Origin: an uncultured Cytophaga sp.
Lineage (GTDB): Bacteria > Bacteroidota > Bacteroidia > Cytophagales > Cytophagaceae
Assembly (NCBI RefSeq): GCF_937863595.1
Contig: NZ_CALMGQ010000166.1
Span: forward strand, 1 to 44,408
Reading direction: 5' to 3'
DNA: 44,408 nt
Below, in pieces: positions 1 through 8,677 of the stretch. The notes below the pieces were generated by a model. The model was not told the DNA's origin and searched no databases. It saw only the letters and a list, made by a program, of their open reading frames with translations. The translations under genes were made by a program, and so were the position numbers. Position 1 is the stretch's first letter. Each line of letters begins with the position of its first letter.

Positions 1-1369
1 GCCGAAGTCCTTCAGCTCTGTTATGGTTTAAGACTTTGTTTAAATCAAAATCAAATGCTCCGGCTGTAAATTTTCCGAAATAAACATTTTGACCCAGGTT
101 TAATGCTTTTTGAATGATTAGTGGATTTAATCCGTTTAAAAAATAATTGTAAGTATTTTTGTCTTCAATTGTTGCTGGTTCCATCCGAATTTGGTTCCAA
201 TAATTGGTATCCTTTTCTATGGATTTTTCTTGGTAGGATAGAATACGTTCGTCAAAATCTTCTTTTACAAAATGTTTATTTGTTTGATAATAATGATACC
301 ACGTATTTGATTGAATAATAGGGGACAAACCGCCAATTTTTTCAGTACCTCTTAAATAAATGGTTTGTCTTTCGGGAAACAATTCGTCTTCAATTGTTTT
401 ATATTGCACCGCAACTTCTGTAAGTCCTTTTCGAGCAAATGCAGGCGATACCAATACATAACGAACAGAAAAATCGTTGGCGTGTATGAGCATAATTCCT
501 TTTAGCGCACTGAAATTTTTTCGCGCTTTTGGAACAAATGCGATGGAATAATATTTTCCATCAGACAAGTAAAGCGTGTCAATTATTTGATAGTTATAGC
601 GGTTAATGCTATGGCTTTGCGCAAGTGGACTGATATATTTTTTGCTTGAAATATCAATAAAATTATCATAAATGTTAACATGCTGAAGATGTGTTCCTAG
701 TAAAGCAACACCCGGGATACGCACACCAGAAGTCATTAACGCATCAATTTTTTCAAGTTGATTTTGTGTGTTTAAAATTTTTCGAGTGGCACTACTTTCT
801 AAGATATATAAATGTTGTTCTCCGGAGATATTCTCATCTCTGAGCAATCCATTTTTGTCAATTTTTTTAAGAATTTCAGATACTTTGTTGTAGTTACCAA
901 CGTCAATAGTAAGTTTATTATAGGTTTGATATTGAATCTGATTTCGCTTATTGATATTATTTTCGCTAGCTAAATTTATAGTGTTTTTAATGATCGTTAA
1001 TACGTCTGCGTCTGAATCCGGCAAATTCGGGAACAATAAATATCTATTTAGCTTCACTAAAAGAGAATCACCTGGTACTTTCAATTCTGTAATTTCAATT
1101 GAAACAGGGCGATGTAAAAACCGATTAAAAGTTATTATACTTCCAGCTGCAGGATAGGGTATACTAAATGATCCATCTATACCACTGATGAATTCACTCC
1201 CTGAAGGATGTATGGTAATATGTACAAATGGAAGCGATTGATTGCTAAATGTTTCACGGATTTTTCCGTGCAAGGTATCCATTTGCGCAAAACAAGTTGT
1301 ATTACATACAAGGAGCATTATTAAAAATACTCCTATAGATTTGATATGTAATGAAACGATTCGATGCAC
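1..1369 (-). CDS. DUF5686 family outer-membrane protein with carboxypeptidase-like regulatory domain, partial (3' end outside window)
   Basis: An open frame runs from the left edge and translates for about 456 residues without a stop. After a signal peptide (hydrophobic stretch ending CFA before QMDT) comes a CarboxypepD_reg-like domain (IDGSFSIPYPA). Stretches typical of DUF5686 follow: NKRNQIQYQTYNK, LYILESSATRK, IYDNFIDISSKKYISPLA and DTLYLSDGKYYSIAFVPK. NRAEGLR, where the C-terminal barrel-like region usually begins, sits at the very edge. DUF5686 proteins are outer-membrane proteins of uncertain function in Bacteroidota. The only good ATG (1318) would leave an 11-residue leader, so I prefer GTG at 1369; TTG at 1375 is also possible. 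The gene starts 17 bp after the patatin-like gene and is probably in its operon. The family call is from remembered motifs, and the C-terminus is not visible. Confidence 0.8.
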   Translation of the reverse strand, partial: MHRIVSLHIKSIGVFLIMLLVCNTTCFAQMDTLHGKIRETFSNQSLPFVHITIHPSGSEFISGIDGSFSIPYPAAGSIITFNRFLHRPVSIEITELKVPGDSLLVKLNRYLLFPNLPDSDADVLTIIKNTINLASENNINKRNQIQYQTYNKLTIDVGNYNKVSEILKKIDKNGLLRDENISGEQHLYILESSATRKILNTQNQLEKIDALMTSGVRIPGVALLGTHLQHVNIYDNFIDISSKKYISPLAQSHSINRYNYQIIDTLYLSDGKYYSIAFVPKARKNFSALKGIMLIHANDFSVRYVLVSPAFARKGLTEVAVQYKTIEDELFPERQTIYLRGTEKIGGLSPIIQSNTWYHYYQTNKHFVKEDFDERILSYQEKSIEKDTNYWNQIRMEPATIEDKNTYNYFLNGLNPLIIQKALNLGQNVYFGKFTAGAFDFDLNKVLNHNRAEGLR

Positions 1370-1386
1370 AACCAAAAATACAAGAA

Positions 1387-3690
1387 TTATTGGCTCAATA
1401 AAAATTGTAGTCGTTTAATTGACTTTTGATTGTTTGGTTCAAATATAGTACTATAAAGACTTTCCTTTTCTCTCAGTGTTAAGTGCCAACTTAATGCAGC
1501 CCGTTCACTAAAAGGTTTCTTATTTGATTTTTTTTCCTCATTCGATAAAAACGTATTCGATCTTGGAATATATTCAAACTCAACTACATCTAAAGGTGCA
1601 TTTAACCAAGAGGAAGCATATTCTAGTAAGTTGTCGTTATTGAAATCTTGATATTCACTCCAGTTATTATATAAGCTTCCGATAGGGGAAACGATATTTT
1701 GAAATACGGATCCTGTGTTTCCTTTTTCGATTTCTTGATTTTTTTGAGAATCTCGAATGTTAACGAAAATTACTCCACTTGTATTCATGCTAATCCATTC
1801 CTTGAAAACGTATAAAAAAGTCGTAGCATCTTTCACTCCAAAATTATCAGACAAACCAGCATCCATTATTTCCATTGCAGGCTCACTTGGCAAATCAACA
1901 TTGGGTGTAATATAAGGGAAGGTAGCACTCATTCTAAGTGCACTCATAAAGTGTAAATCATTCGCTTCTTGTGATTCAAAAAACTTTTTAAACTCAACAC
2001 CTTTTATTTTTTCACTGAAAATGGAATCTGTTGAGCCTACACCTTTTGTAGTCATATAGGCTACATTTATTGGAGAAATATATAATTTTCGACCATCATT
2101 AATAATTGTTGGCGAAAGCATTAACATGGGTATTTTCGCATCTTCTTCCGGCTTTTTATAGTCAGAAATACGCTTATACATTACATATTCTGTATTTTCG
2201 TGCATTTTTTGTTCAAATGCATAGCCTCTGTCTTTATAATATTCATGGTTGCCGTCAGTAAATTTTTGAAACCTAAAAAATAGGTCATTTACCACCATAC
2301 TAAATACAACAGGGTTTAGTACATCTTTAGATATATTATTTAAATATTTAAAGTTATTGGCACTTTTAATTTTGCCTTCGGATTCCATTAATTTTAATTC
2401 TCTAAAATAACTTGCACCAATAATACCACCCGATGCGCCTGTTATTAAACGCGTCTGTTTCATTAATGCTCCGTTTGTAACACTATCTGTATACTGTAAG
2501 GTACGTAGGGTCCATACTGCTGCACGCTGTCCGCCACCACTAGTACAAATAAAAATCATTTTTGGTTTTATACTATCTGGAAATTGGCTTCTCCAATTAT
2601 CTAAAATTTTAAGTGTTTGTTTTTTGTCTGCTTTATAGGTTTGTGCATTACTCAATGCTTTCAAGCGTTCTAAGGAAAACACTGCTGATTTTTTATTATA
2701 ATTAATTCCAAATACTTGATAGGTGGATTGTATAAATTCTTCCTTTATTAAGAAATTTAAAACGACCAAAATGATAACAATGGAAGTAATTGCCCAGCCT
2801 CTTAACCAATAAGAGAATGCTCCAGTAAACATAACGATGATTGAAAAAAACAAAATTCCACTTGCTGCTGCGGGTATTTGAAATAAAGGGTTGTCTCTAA
2901 ATAAACCTAGACTGATGATAACAGTTATAAGACAAATTTCAACAATAACAGCATTTAAATGGTTTTGATCAAAAATCATCATCATCATGGATCTATCTAA
3001 ATGATCATGATCTGGCGTTTTGGCCACTTTTAGCCCCATTGTAAAAAAAGAGGTGATGTGATATTTATTTTTAAGTTTTTTTGAGTGGAAATCCTTTAAC
3101 ACATTTACACGATTGATGGGATTTCTCTTCAATGTTTTATCTACCGATTGAGCAAGTTCTTTGAATATATCTTTGTTGGTTCTGCTGAAATACAAAAACA
3201 TAATCAATATAGTAGTAAGTTGTCCTGTAAGTAATCCTGCAACTTGACAAAAGACCTCCCAAATGGTTTTTATATTGTAATTATTTTGAAAGTAAATAAT
3301 GTTAATTACATATACACCCGTAAATAAAATAGGGATGATGCTATTATTTAAACAAAAAGTTGAAAAAGGTTTTGGGGTAGCTCCTAAAAAAGGGAATTTA
3401 TAACTATCCAATATGTAAATTGTTATATGGAATGACGTGATAAATATCCCTAAAGCAATTCCAATAATGAAAAAGCTCTTGAAATTTGTTACATAAAGAT
3501 ATTCAGGGTCTAAAAATAAATAAGGTATGCCTATTAAATCTCCAAATGTTCGAGTGACACAACCTAGTAGTATCAACCAAATTAAAAGAAGAATTTGATT
3601 TTTTTTAATATTATTTAAAACAAGCTGAACCGCAAAAGAGTAGTACACTTTTTGTATCCAATCCCCAGATGGGTTCTTAGGCAAATTCAT
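1387..3690 (-). CDS. Patatin-like phospholipase with N-terminal membrane domain
   Basis: This 767-residue protein has two parts. The first ~320 residues hold about seven hydrophobic segments (roughly 33-50, 72-92, 117-135, 145-168, 245-262, 270-290 and 295-312). The rest is a patatin domain: the oxyanion-hole glycines SGGGQRA (S384-G387), the nucleophile elbow GASGG (S420) and the DAG of the catalytic dyad (D610, in DAGLSDNFG). Ser and Asp are both present, so lipid acyl-hydrolase activity at a membrane is likely; the substrate is unknown. It differs from T9SS patatins such as PlpD-like barrel fusions because the membrane part is N-terminal and helical. The stop lies 17 bp before the DUF5686 start, suggesting co-transcription. 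It is divergent from lepA across a 144-bp gap. Confidence 0.88.
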   Translation of the reverse strand: MNLPKNPSGDWIQKVYYSFAVQLVLNNIKKNQILLLIWLILLGCVTRTFGDLIGIPYLFLDPEYLYVTNFKSFFIIGIALGIFITSFHITIYILDSYKFPFLGATPKPFSTFCLNNSIIPILFTGVYVINIIYFQNNYNIKTIWEVFCQVAGLLTGQLTTILIMFLYFSRTNKDIFKELAQSVDKTLKRNPINRVNVLKDFHSKKLKNKYHITSFFTMGLKVAKTPDHDHLDRSMMMMIFDQNHLNAVIVEICLITVIISLGLFRDNPLFQIPAAASGILFFSIIVMFTGAFSYWLRGWAITSIVIILVVLNFLIKEEFIQSTYQVFGINYNKKSAVFSLERLKALSNAQTYKADKKQTLKILDNWRSQFPDSIKPKMIFICTSGGGQRAAVWTLRTLQYTDSVTNGALMKQTRLITGASGGIIGASYFRELKLMESEGKIKSANNFKYLNNISKDVLNPVVFSMVVNDLFFRFQKFTDGNHEYYKDRGYAFEQKMHENTEYVMYKRISDYKKPEEDAKIPMLMLSPTIINDGRKLYISPINVAYMTTKGVGSTDSIFSEKIKGVEFKKFFESQEANDLHFMSALRMSATFPYITPNVDLPSEPAMEIMDAGLSDNFGVKDATTFLYVFKEWISMNTSGVIFVNIRDSQKNQEIEKGNTGSVFQNIVSPIGSLYNNWSEYQDFNNDNLLEYASSWLNAPLDVVEFEYIPRSNTFLSNEEKKSNKKPFSERAALSWHLTLREKESLYSTIFEPNNQKSIKRLQFLLSQ

Positions 3691-3807
3691 TTACGAATAT
3701 AGGTTTTATCGTTGGTAAGATATTATTTCAATATTACGGATTTGTTTTAATCTATTCTAACGTCATTTAGCTTGGATAAGATACACGGTTTTCTCCGTTT
3801 AAATGAT

Positions 3808-3815
3808 TAAATTTG
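3808..3815 (+). promoter_or_regulatory. Possible -7 box of the lepA promoter
   Basis: TAAATTTG fits the Bacteroidota -7 consensus TAnnTTTG and lies 19 bp before the lepA ATG. No clear TTG -33 box is seen at the expected distance, so the assignment is tentative. Confidence 0.3.
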
Positions 3816-3834
3816 TAAAAGAAGAAATTAGTAG

Positions 3835-5625
3835 ATGGAAAACATTCGGAATTTTTGCATCATTGCACATATTGACCATGGTAAAAGTACCTTGGCAGAC
3901 AGATTATTAGAGTTTACAAGTACGGTTGGTAACCGCAAAATGCAAGCTCAGGTTTTGGATGATATGGACTTAGAACGTGAACGCGGTATCACGATTAAAA
4001 GTCATGCCATTCAAATGAATTATACTTTTGAAGGTCAAAAATATATATTAAATTTAATTGATACACCTGGTCACGTAGATTTTTCTTACGAAGTTTCTAG
4101 ATCCATTGCTGCTTGTGAAGGAGCATTATTGATTGTTGATGCTGCACAAGGTATTGAAGCGCAAACTATTTCAAATCTGTATTTAGCATTAGAGAATGAT
4201 CTTACAATCATTCCGGTAATGAATAAGATTGATTTGCCAGGTGCTATGCCTGAGGAAGTTAAAGATCAGGTTGTAGAATTATTAGGATGCGATCGCGACG
4301 AAATTATTCCTGCAAGTGGTAAAGAAGGTATCGGTATATTTGAAATTCTTGCGGCTATTATTCAGCGCATTCCGCCACCAAAAGGTGATCCTAAAGCTCC
4401 ATTACAAGCATTAATATTTGACTCTCAATTCAATTCGTTTAGAGGAATTGAAGTTATGTTCCGTATTTTCAACGGTACAATTAAAAAAGGTGATAAAGTT
4501 AAATTTATAAATATTGGCAAAGAATATCATGCCGATGAAATTGGTGTATTAAAACTTCAGCAAGAACCGCAGCTAGAATTAGGTGCAGGGAATGTTGGTT
4601 ACATCATCTCTGGTATTAAAGAAGCCAAAGATGTTAAAGTAGGCGATACCATTACACATGTTGTAAATCCAGGTAAAGCAATTCAAGGCTTTGCAGAGGT
4701 AAAACCAATGGTTTTTGCTGGTATTTATCCAGTTGAGACAAGTGAGTTTGAAGAGTTGCGTGCAGCCATGGAAAAGCTTCAGTTAAACGATGCATCTTTG
4801 GTTTGGGAACCAGAAACTTCAGTGGCTCTTGGTTTTGGATTTCGCTGCGGTTTCTTAGGCATGCTCCACATGGAAATTGTGCAAGAGCGATTGGAACGCG
4901 AATTTGATATGACTGTTATTACAACGGTACCTTCTGTTCAGTTTAAAGCATACTTAACAAAAGATCAGGAGATGGTTGTTGTGAATGCACCTTCTGACAT
5001 GCCAGAACCAACTACTTTAGATTATATTGAAGAGCCATTTATAAAAGCACAAATTATTACGAAGGCCGATTATGTTGGTCCAGTTATTTCTTTGTGTATG
5101 GATAAACGTGGACTGATTACCAATCAAACATATTTAACATCCGACCGTGTTGAATTGACATTTGAATTGCCCTTGGCGGAGATTGTATTTGATTTCTTTG
5201 ATAAATTGAAAACAATTTCCAAAGGATATGCATCTTTGGACTATGAATTGATTGGTTTTAGAGAATCCAATGTTATAAAATTAGATATCATGTTGAATGG
5301 AGAGAAGGTTGATGCCTTGTCTGCTATTGTTCACCGTGATAAAGCATATGATTGGGGCAAACGTTTGTGTGAGAAATTAAAAGAACTCATACCCATGCAA
5401 ATGTTTGAGATTGCGGTACAAGCGGCAATCGGACAGAAAATTATTGCTCGTGAGACTGTGAAAGCAATGCGTAAAAACGTATTGGCGAAATGTTATGGTG
5501 GTGATATCTCCCGTAAAAGAAAGTTATTAGATAAACAGAAAAAAGGTAAGAAACGCATGCGCCAAGTAGGTAATGTGGAGATTCCTCAGTCTGCATTTAT
5601 GGCGATTTTGAAATTAGATCAATAG
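3835..5625 (+). CDS. lepA: Translation elongation factor 4 (LepA)
   Basis: A 596-residue translational GTPase of normal LepA length. The G-domain motifs are intact: AHIDHGKS (11-18), the switch-I region [13 protein letters not shown] near residue 77 and NKID near 131. The LepA-specific C-terminal region follows, including the Lys/Arg-rich tail ([24 protein letters not shown]) that binds the ribosome. EF4 acts on elongating ribosomes and is known for catalysing back-translocation under stress. The ATG at 3835 begins directly with the conserved [14 protein letters not shown] terminator-like hairpin follows the stop, so lepA is probably transcribed separately from folD. Confidence 0.98.
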   Translation: MENIRNFCIIAHIDHGKSTLADRLLEFTSTVGNRKMQAQVLDDMDLERERGITIKSHAIQMNYTFEGQKYILNLIDTPGHVDFSYEVSRSIAACEGALLIVDAAQGIEAQTISNLYLALENDLTIIPVMNKIDLPGAMPEEVKDQVVELLGCDRDEIIPASGKEGIGIFEILAAIIQRIPPPKGDPKAPLQALIFDSQFNSFRGIEVMFRIFNGTIKKGDKVKFINIGKEYHADEIGVLKLQQEPQLELGAGNVGYIISGIKEAKDVKVGDTITHVVNPGKAIQGFAEVKPMVFAGIYPVETSEFEELRAAMEKLQLNDASLVWEPETSVALGFGFRCGFLGMLHMEIVQERLEREFDMTVITTVPSVQFKAYLTKDQEMVVVNAPSDMPEPTTLDYIEEPFIKAQIITKADYVGPVISLCMDKRGLITNQTYLTSDRVELTFELPLAEIVFDFFDKLKTISKGYASLDYELIGFRESNVIKLDIMLNGEKVDALSAIVHRDKAYDWGKRLCEKLKELIPMQMFEIAVQAAIGQKIIARETVKAMRKNVLAKCYGGDISRKRKLLDKQKKGKKRMRQVGNVEIPQSAFMAILKLDQ

Positions 5626-5641
5626 AGAAAAGACGAAGGCT

Positions 5642-5685
5642 TAACGCGAAAAGCTTAATGCTTTTTCGCTGTTACGTTTCTTTTT
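5642..5685 (+). terminator. Rho-independent terminator after lepA
   Basis: Inverted repeat: GCGAAAAGC pairs with GCTTTTTCGC (one extra T) around a TTAAT loop, extended by TAAC/GTTA. A T-rich run (TTTCTTTTT) follows. It lies just after the lepA stop. Confidence 0.65.
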
Positions 5686-5731
5686 AAAACGCTGATTTGA
5701 ATAAAAAAATAATTAAAAATATGAGCTATTC

Positions 5732-5766
5732 GCCTTAGGCCTTTAGCTTTAAGCCTTAAGCTTTAA
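5732..5766. repeat. Five tandem degenerate heptamers before folD
   Basis: Five seven-base units in phase: GCCTTAG, GCCTTTA, GCTTTAA, GCCTTAA, GCTTTAA. The block ends 2 bp before the folD ATG. It is one of several seven-base-phased blocks in the gaps of this window (see findings). Confidence 0.7.
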
Positions 5767-5768
5767 AT

Positions 5769-6641
5769 ATGCAATTATTAGACGGTAAAATTACTTCAGA
5801 TCAGATAAAAAATGAGCTGAAGAACAAAGTTGAAACAATAAAAAACAAAGGTGGTAAAATCCCTCATTTAGCGGCTGTATTAGTAGGTGATAGCGGTGCT
5901 GCTGTTACGTATGTAAATGCAAAAGTAAAGGCATGCGAGTTTGTCGGTTTTAAATCTACCTTGGTCAAACTTCCTGAAACAATAAGTGAAGCGGACTTGC
6001 TAGCTAAAGTTGCTGAACTAAATGCAGATAAAGACATCGATGGTTATATTGTTCAATTACCATTACCAAAGCATATCGATGAACAAAAAGTTACTGAAGC
6101 TATTTCTCCAGATAAAGATGTAGATGGTTTTCATCCAACAAGTTTGGGTAAAATGGTATTAAATTTACCAACATATTTGCCCGCAACACCTTACGGTATT
6201 ATGCAATTATTAGAACGTAATGGCATTGAAACAGCTGGCAAGCATTGTGTGGTAATGGGTAGAAGTCATATTGTTGGTTCACCAATGAGTATTTTAATGG
6301 CGCGCAATACCAACCCGGGCAATGCAACCGTTACGATGGTACATTCGCGTACAAAGAATTTAAAAGAATTAACGCTTCAAGCGGATATATTAATTGTTGC
6401 TATCGGTAAACCAGAGTTTGTGACTGCAGATATGGTAAAAGAAGGAGCAGTAGTTGTAGATGTTGGGATACACCGTATTGAGGATGCAACTAAAAAATCG
6501 GGTTATCGATTGTTGGGTGATGTAAAATTTGATGAGGTTGCACCCAAAACTTCTTATATCTCTCCGGTTCCAGGTGGCGTGGGTCCAATGACGATCGCAT
6601 CCTTATTAATGAATACATTACAAGCAGCAGCTTTAAAATAA
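5769..6641 (+). CDS. folD: Bifunctional methylenetetrahydrofolate dehydrogenase / methenyltetrahydrofolate cyclohydrolase
   Basis: At 290 residues this is normal FolD length. FolD interconverts 5,10-methylene-, 5,10-methenyl- and 10-formyl-tetrahydrofolate with NADP, feeding purine and formyl-methionine synthesis in the cytoplasm. Visible marks are the catalytic YVNAK (Y48, K52), DKDVDGFHP, the nucleotide-binding [11 protein letters not shown] and the C-terminal signature PGGVGPMT. The ATG at 5769 follows the heptamer block by 2 bp, so the ribosome-binding region is repeat DNA. queE begins 4 bp after the stop, which suggests a two-gene transcript, although the two pathways are unrelated apart from their pterin and GTP links. 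Confidence 0.97.
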   Translation: MQLLDGKITSDQIKNELKNKVETIKNKGGKIPHLAAVLVGDSGAAVTYVNAKVKACEFVGFKSTLVKLPETISEADLLAKVAELNADKDIDGYIVQLPLPKHIDEQKVTEAISPDKDVDGFHPTSLGKMVLNLPTYLPATPYGIMQLLERNGIETAGKHCVVMGRSHIVGSPMSILMARNTNPGNATVTMVHSRTKNLKELTLQADILIVAIGKPEFVTADMVKEGAVVVDVGIHRIEDATKKSGYRLLGDVKFDEVAPKTSYISPVPGGVGPMTIASLLMNTLQAAALK

Positions 6642-6645
6642 TACC

Positions 6646-7263
6646 TTGCAAACTTCTACAAACATAGTATCGTTGCCAGTCATGGAGTCTTTCTATACCA
6701 TTCAAGGGGAAGGACATTATCAGGGTAGGGCGGCCTATTTCATCAGACTTGCTGGCTGTGACGTTGGTTGTCATTGGTGTGACGTGAAAGAATCATGGGA
6801 TGCAACGTTACATCCTTTACAAACGATTGAACATATTGTTGCAGAGGCGGCAGTATTTGTTGCACGTATTGCTGTAGTTACGGGTGGCGAGCCCTTGATG
6901 CACGATTTGACCAACCTTACGGCTCAATTAAAACAAGAAGGTTTTAGAAATCATATTGAAACCAGTGGCGCGCATCCCTTATCTGGAGATTGGGATTGGA
7001 TTTGTTTGTCACCTAAAAAGTTTAAAGCACCCTTAGATTCTGTGATTGAGGTATGTGATGAGTTGAAAATTATTGTTTTTCATCCAAGCGATTTCGCATT
7101 TGCAAAAACATTTTTATCTAAGGTAAAAAAAGAATGTAAGTTGTTTTTGCAACCCGAATGGTCGCGACAAGAAGAAATGTTGCCACAGATTATATCTTTT
7201 GTGAAGGAAAATCCTGAATGGGAAATTTCCTTACAGATACATAAGTTTATGAATATACCTTAG
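6646..7263 (+). CDS. queE: 7-carboxy-7-deazaguanine synthase (radical SAM)
   Basis: QueE converts 6-carboxytetrahydropterin to 7-carboxy-7-deazaguanine in queuosine biosynthesis. The 205-residue protein has the radical SAM motif CX3CX2C (C38, C42, C45 in GCDVGCHWCDVKESWD), the substrate-loop motif FYTIQGEG and TGGEPLMHD, which contributes to SAM binding. The frame opens with TTG at 6646, 4 bp after the folD stop. An ATG at 6682 (MESFYTIQGEG) would remove the LPV segment that homologues usually keep, so I prefer TTG with translational coupling to folD. The 3' end overlaps the convergent glycosyltransferase gene by 4 bp. No other queuosine genes are in view. Confidence 0.95.
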   Translation: MQTSTNIVSLPVMESFYTIQGEGHYQGRAAYFIRLAGCDVGCHWCDVKESWDATLHPLQTIEHIVAEAAVFVARIAVVTGGEPLMHDLTNLTAQLKQEGFRNHIETSGAHPLSGDWDWICLSPKKFKAPLDSVIEVCDELKIIVFHPSDFAFAKTFLSKVKKECKLFLQPEWSRQEEMLPQIISFVKENPEWEISLQIHKFMNIP

Positions 7264-8549
7264 AGGTTAGATTCTATTTTTAGATTTATTTTTACACTTT
7301 TAGTTATGGCATACGTTGTCCATATAAGTATTAGGGGTACCATAACATTAAATTGTCTTGGGTAGGCACTTACCAAAGAGCTCAGGCCTAAATATATCAT
7401 TGAAAAAGCTACCAGCAACGTAATTTCAAACGGTAGTTTTCTCCAATTCCAAACCATAACAAATAAGGAATATACCATTGCTAATAAAAGTATTGAGTTT
7501 ACATAGATTCTTACTAAGGTTGTAGGTGCCTGAAAATAGTAAGAAGCAGGGAATCCAAATAACAATCGACCAATGTTCGAAAACCAATTTTTGGCATATT
7601 TTACAGGGCTCCGTTTAATGTTTGCTATTGCCATTGCTTTAAATAACGAATCTGCTTCAATAACCGTTTTCGTTTTATTGATTTTGTCAAAGTCATCTTG
7701 GTGATTTTTAGCAATAAACGAAGCATTGCAGAAAGACTTATTGTAGCAATTCGCATCAAAATTATTGTTGTTCCAATCACCAAATTCATCTTCACTTAAA
7801 GAAGTCATCCAATACAAAACTTTGCCACCCTCAGTACTTAAATAGAATACTTTGCCCGTTATCGAATAGGTATAAAGTAGATAAGGAGTGATGGTAGAAA
7901 ACGAAATTAATAAAACGAATAACGTTTTTAAAATAATAGGTTTACGCTTGTTTAAAAAATAATAGATGGTACAAATGACTAATAATAGAACTAATACATA
8001 TGCAAATATTACTTTTGTTAAAATCAGCAAACCAAAACTTAAGCCTGCAGCTACTATAAATCTATTTGAGACACCTCTTTTATGTTGAATATGTATAATC
8101 AGATAACTAAAAATAGATATTAAAAATAGCGTAAGACTCTCCGTTAATATGCAAGGCATCTCTTGAAACGCTAAAAAGTATGCACCCCAACAAATCCCAA
8201 TTAATAAACTCGTTTTAAATGATTCTGTTATTAGCTGAATGGATTTAAAAACAAATATGATAGATAGATAATGCAATAAAGCATTTAAAAGGGTTATTGA
8301 AATTAGAGGTAATTTTAATAAGACAAATGGCATTAAAATTATTGGATATCCTGGTCCATTTATTAGATCAATTTTAGGATAGGCTGGAGAATAAAATCCA
8401 TTTAATAGATTCTGTGCAAAATTTAAATAACGGGCTTCATCACCAAACATTTCATCTGTATGGAAGTGAATGACAAAAATTATATATAAAAAAAGAAAGG
8501 GTATGAAAAGTAAAAAAGGAGACGTTGACTTTAATGTTTGAATACGCAT
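7260..8549 (-). CDS. GT39/ArnT-like integral membrane glycosyltransferase
   Basis: A 429-residue protein that is almost entirely hydrophobic, with roughly ten or more membrane helices. The motif MFGDEARYLNFAQNL, in the first external loop near residue 34, matches the Asp-Glu catalytic loop of the PMT/ArnT (GT39, GT-C fold) family. These enzymes transfer sugars from polyprenyl-phosphate donors to lipid A, glycans or proteins on the outer face of the inner membrane. A soluble loop at about 235-290 separates the helix groups. Acceptor and donor cannot be read from the sequence. It stands alone, convergent with queE and divergent from the OmpA gene. The ATG at 8549 is the only reasonable start. 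Confidence 0.82.
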   Translation of the reverse strand: MRIQTLKSTSPFLLFIPFLFLYIIFVIHFHTDEMFGDEARYLNFAQNLLNGFYSPAYPKIDLINGPGYPIILMPFVLLKLPLISITLLNALLHYLSIIFVFKSIQLITESFKTSLLIGICWGAYFLAFQEMPCILTESLTLFLISIFSYLIIHIQHKRGVSNRFIVAAGLSFGLLILTKVIFAYVLVLLLVICTIYYFLNKRKPIILKTLFVLLISFSTITPYLLYTYSITGKVFYLSTEGGKVLYWMTSLSEDEFGDWNNNNFDANCYNKSFCNASFIAKNHQDDFDKINKTKTVIEADSLFKAMAIANIKRSPVKYAKNWFSNIGRLLFGFPASYYFQAPTTLVRIYVNSILLLAMVYSLFVMVWNWRKLPFEITLLVAFSMIYLGLSSLVSAYPRQFNVMVPLILIWTTYAITKSVKINLKIESNL

Positions 8550-8677
8550 GCTTCAATAAAATTTAACTTATTGACCAATATAGCTACTATTTTCAATATT
8601 TTGAAATACTTAAATTTAGCGAGAAGTCAATTTCAATAAGTTTAACTATATTAGATATTCGTTTTAGAAACCTACAT

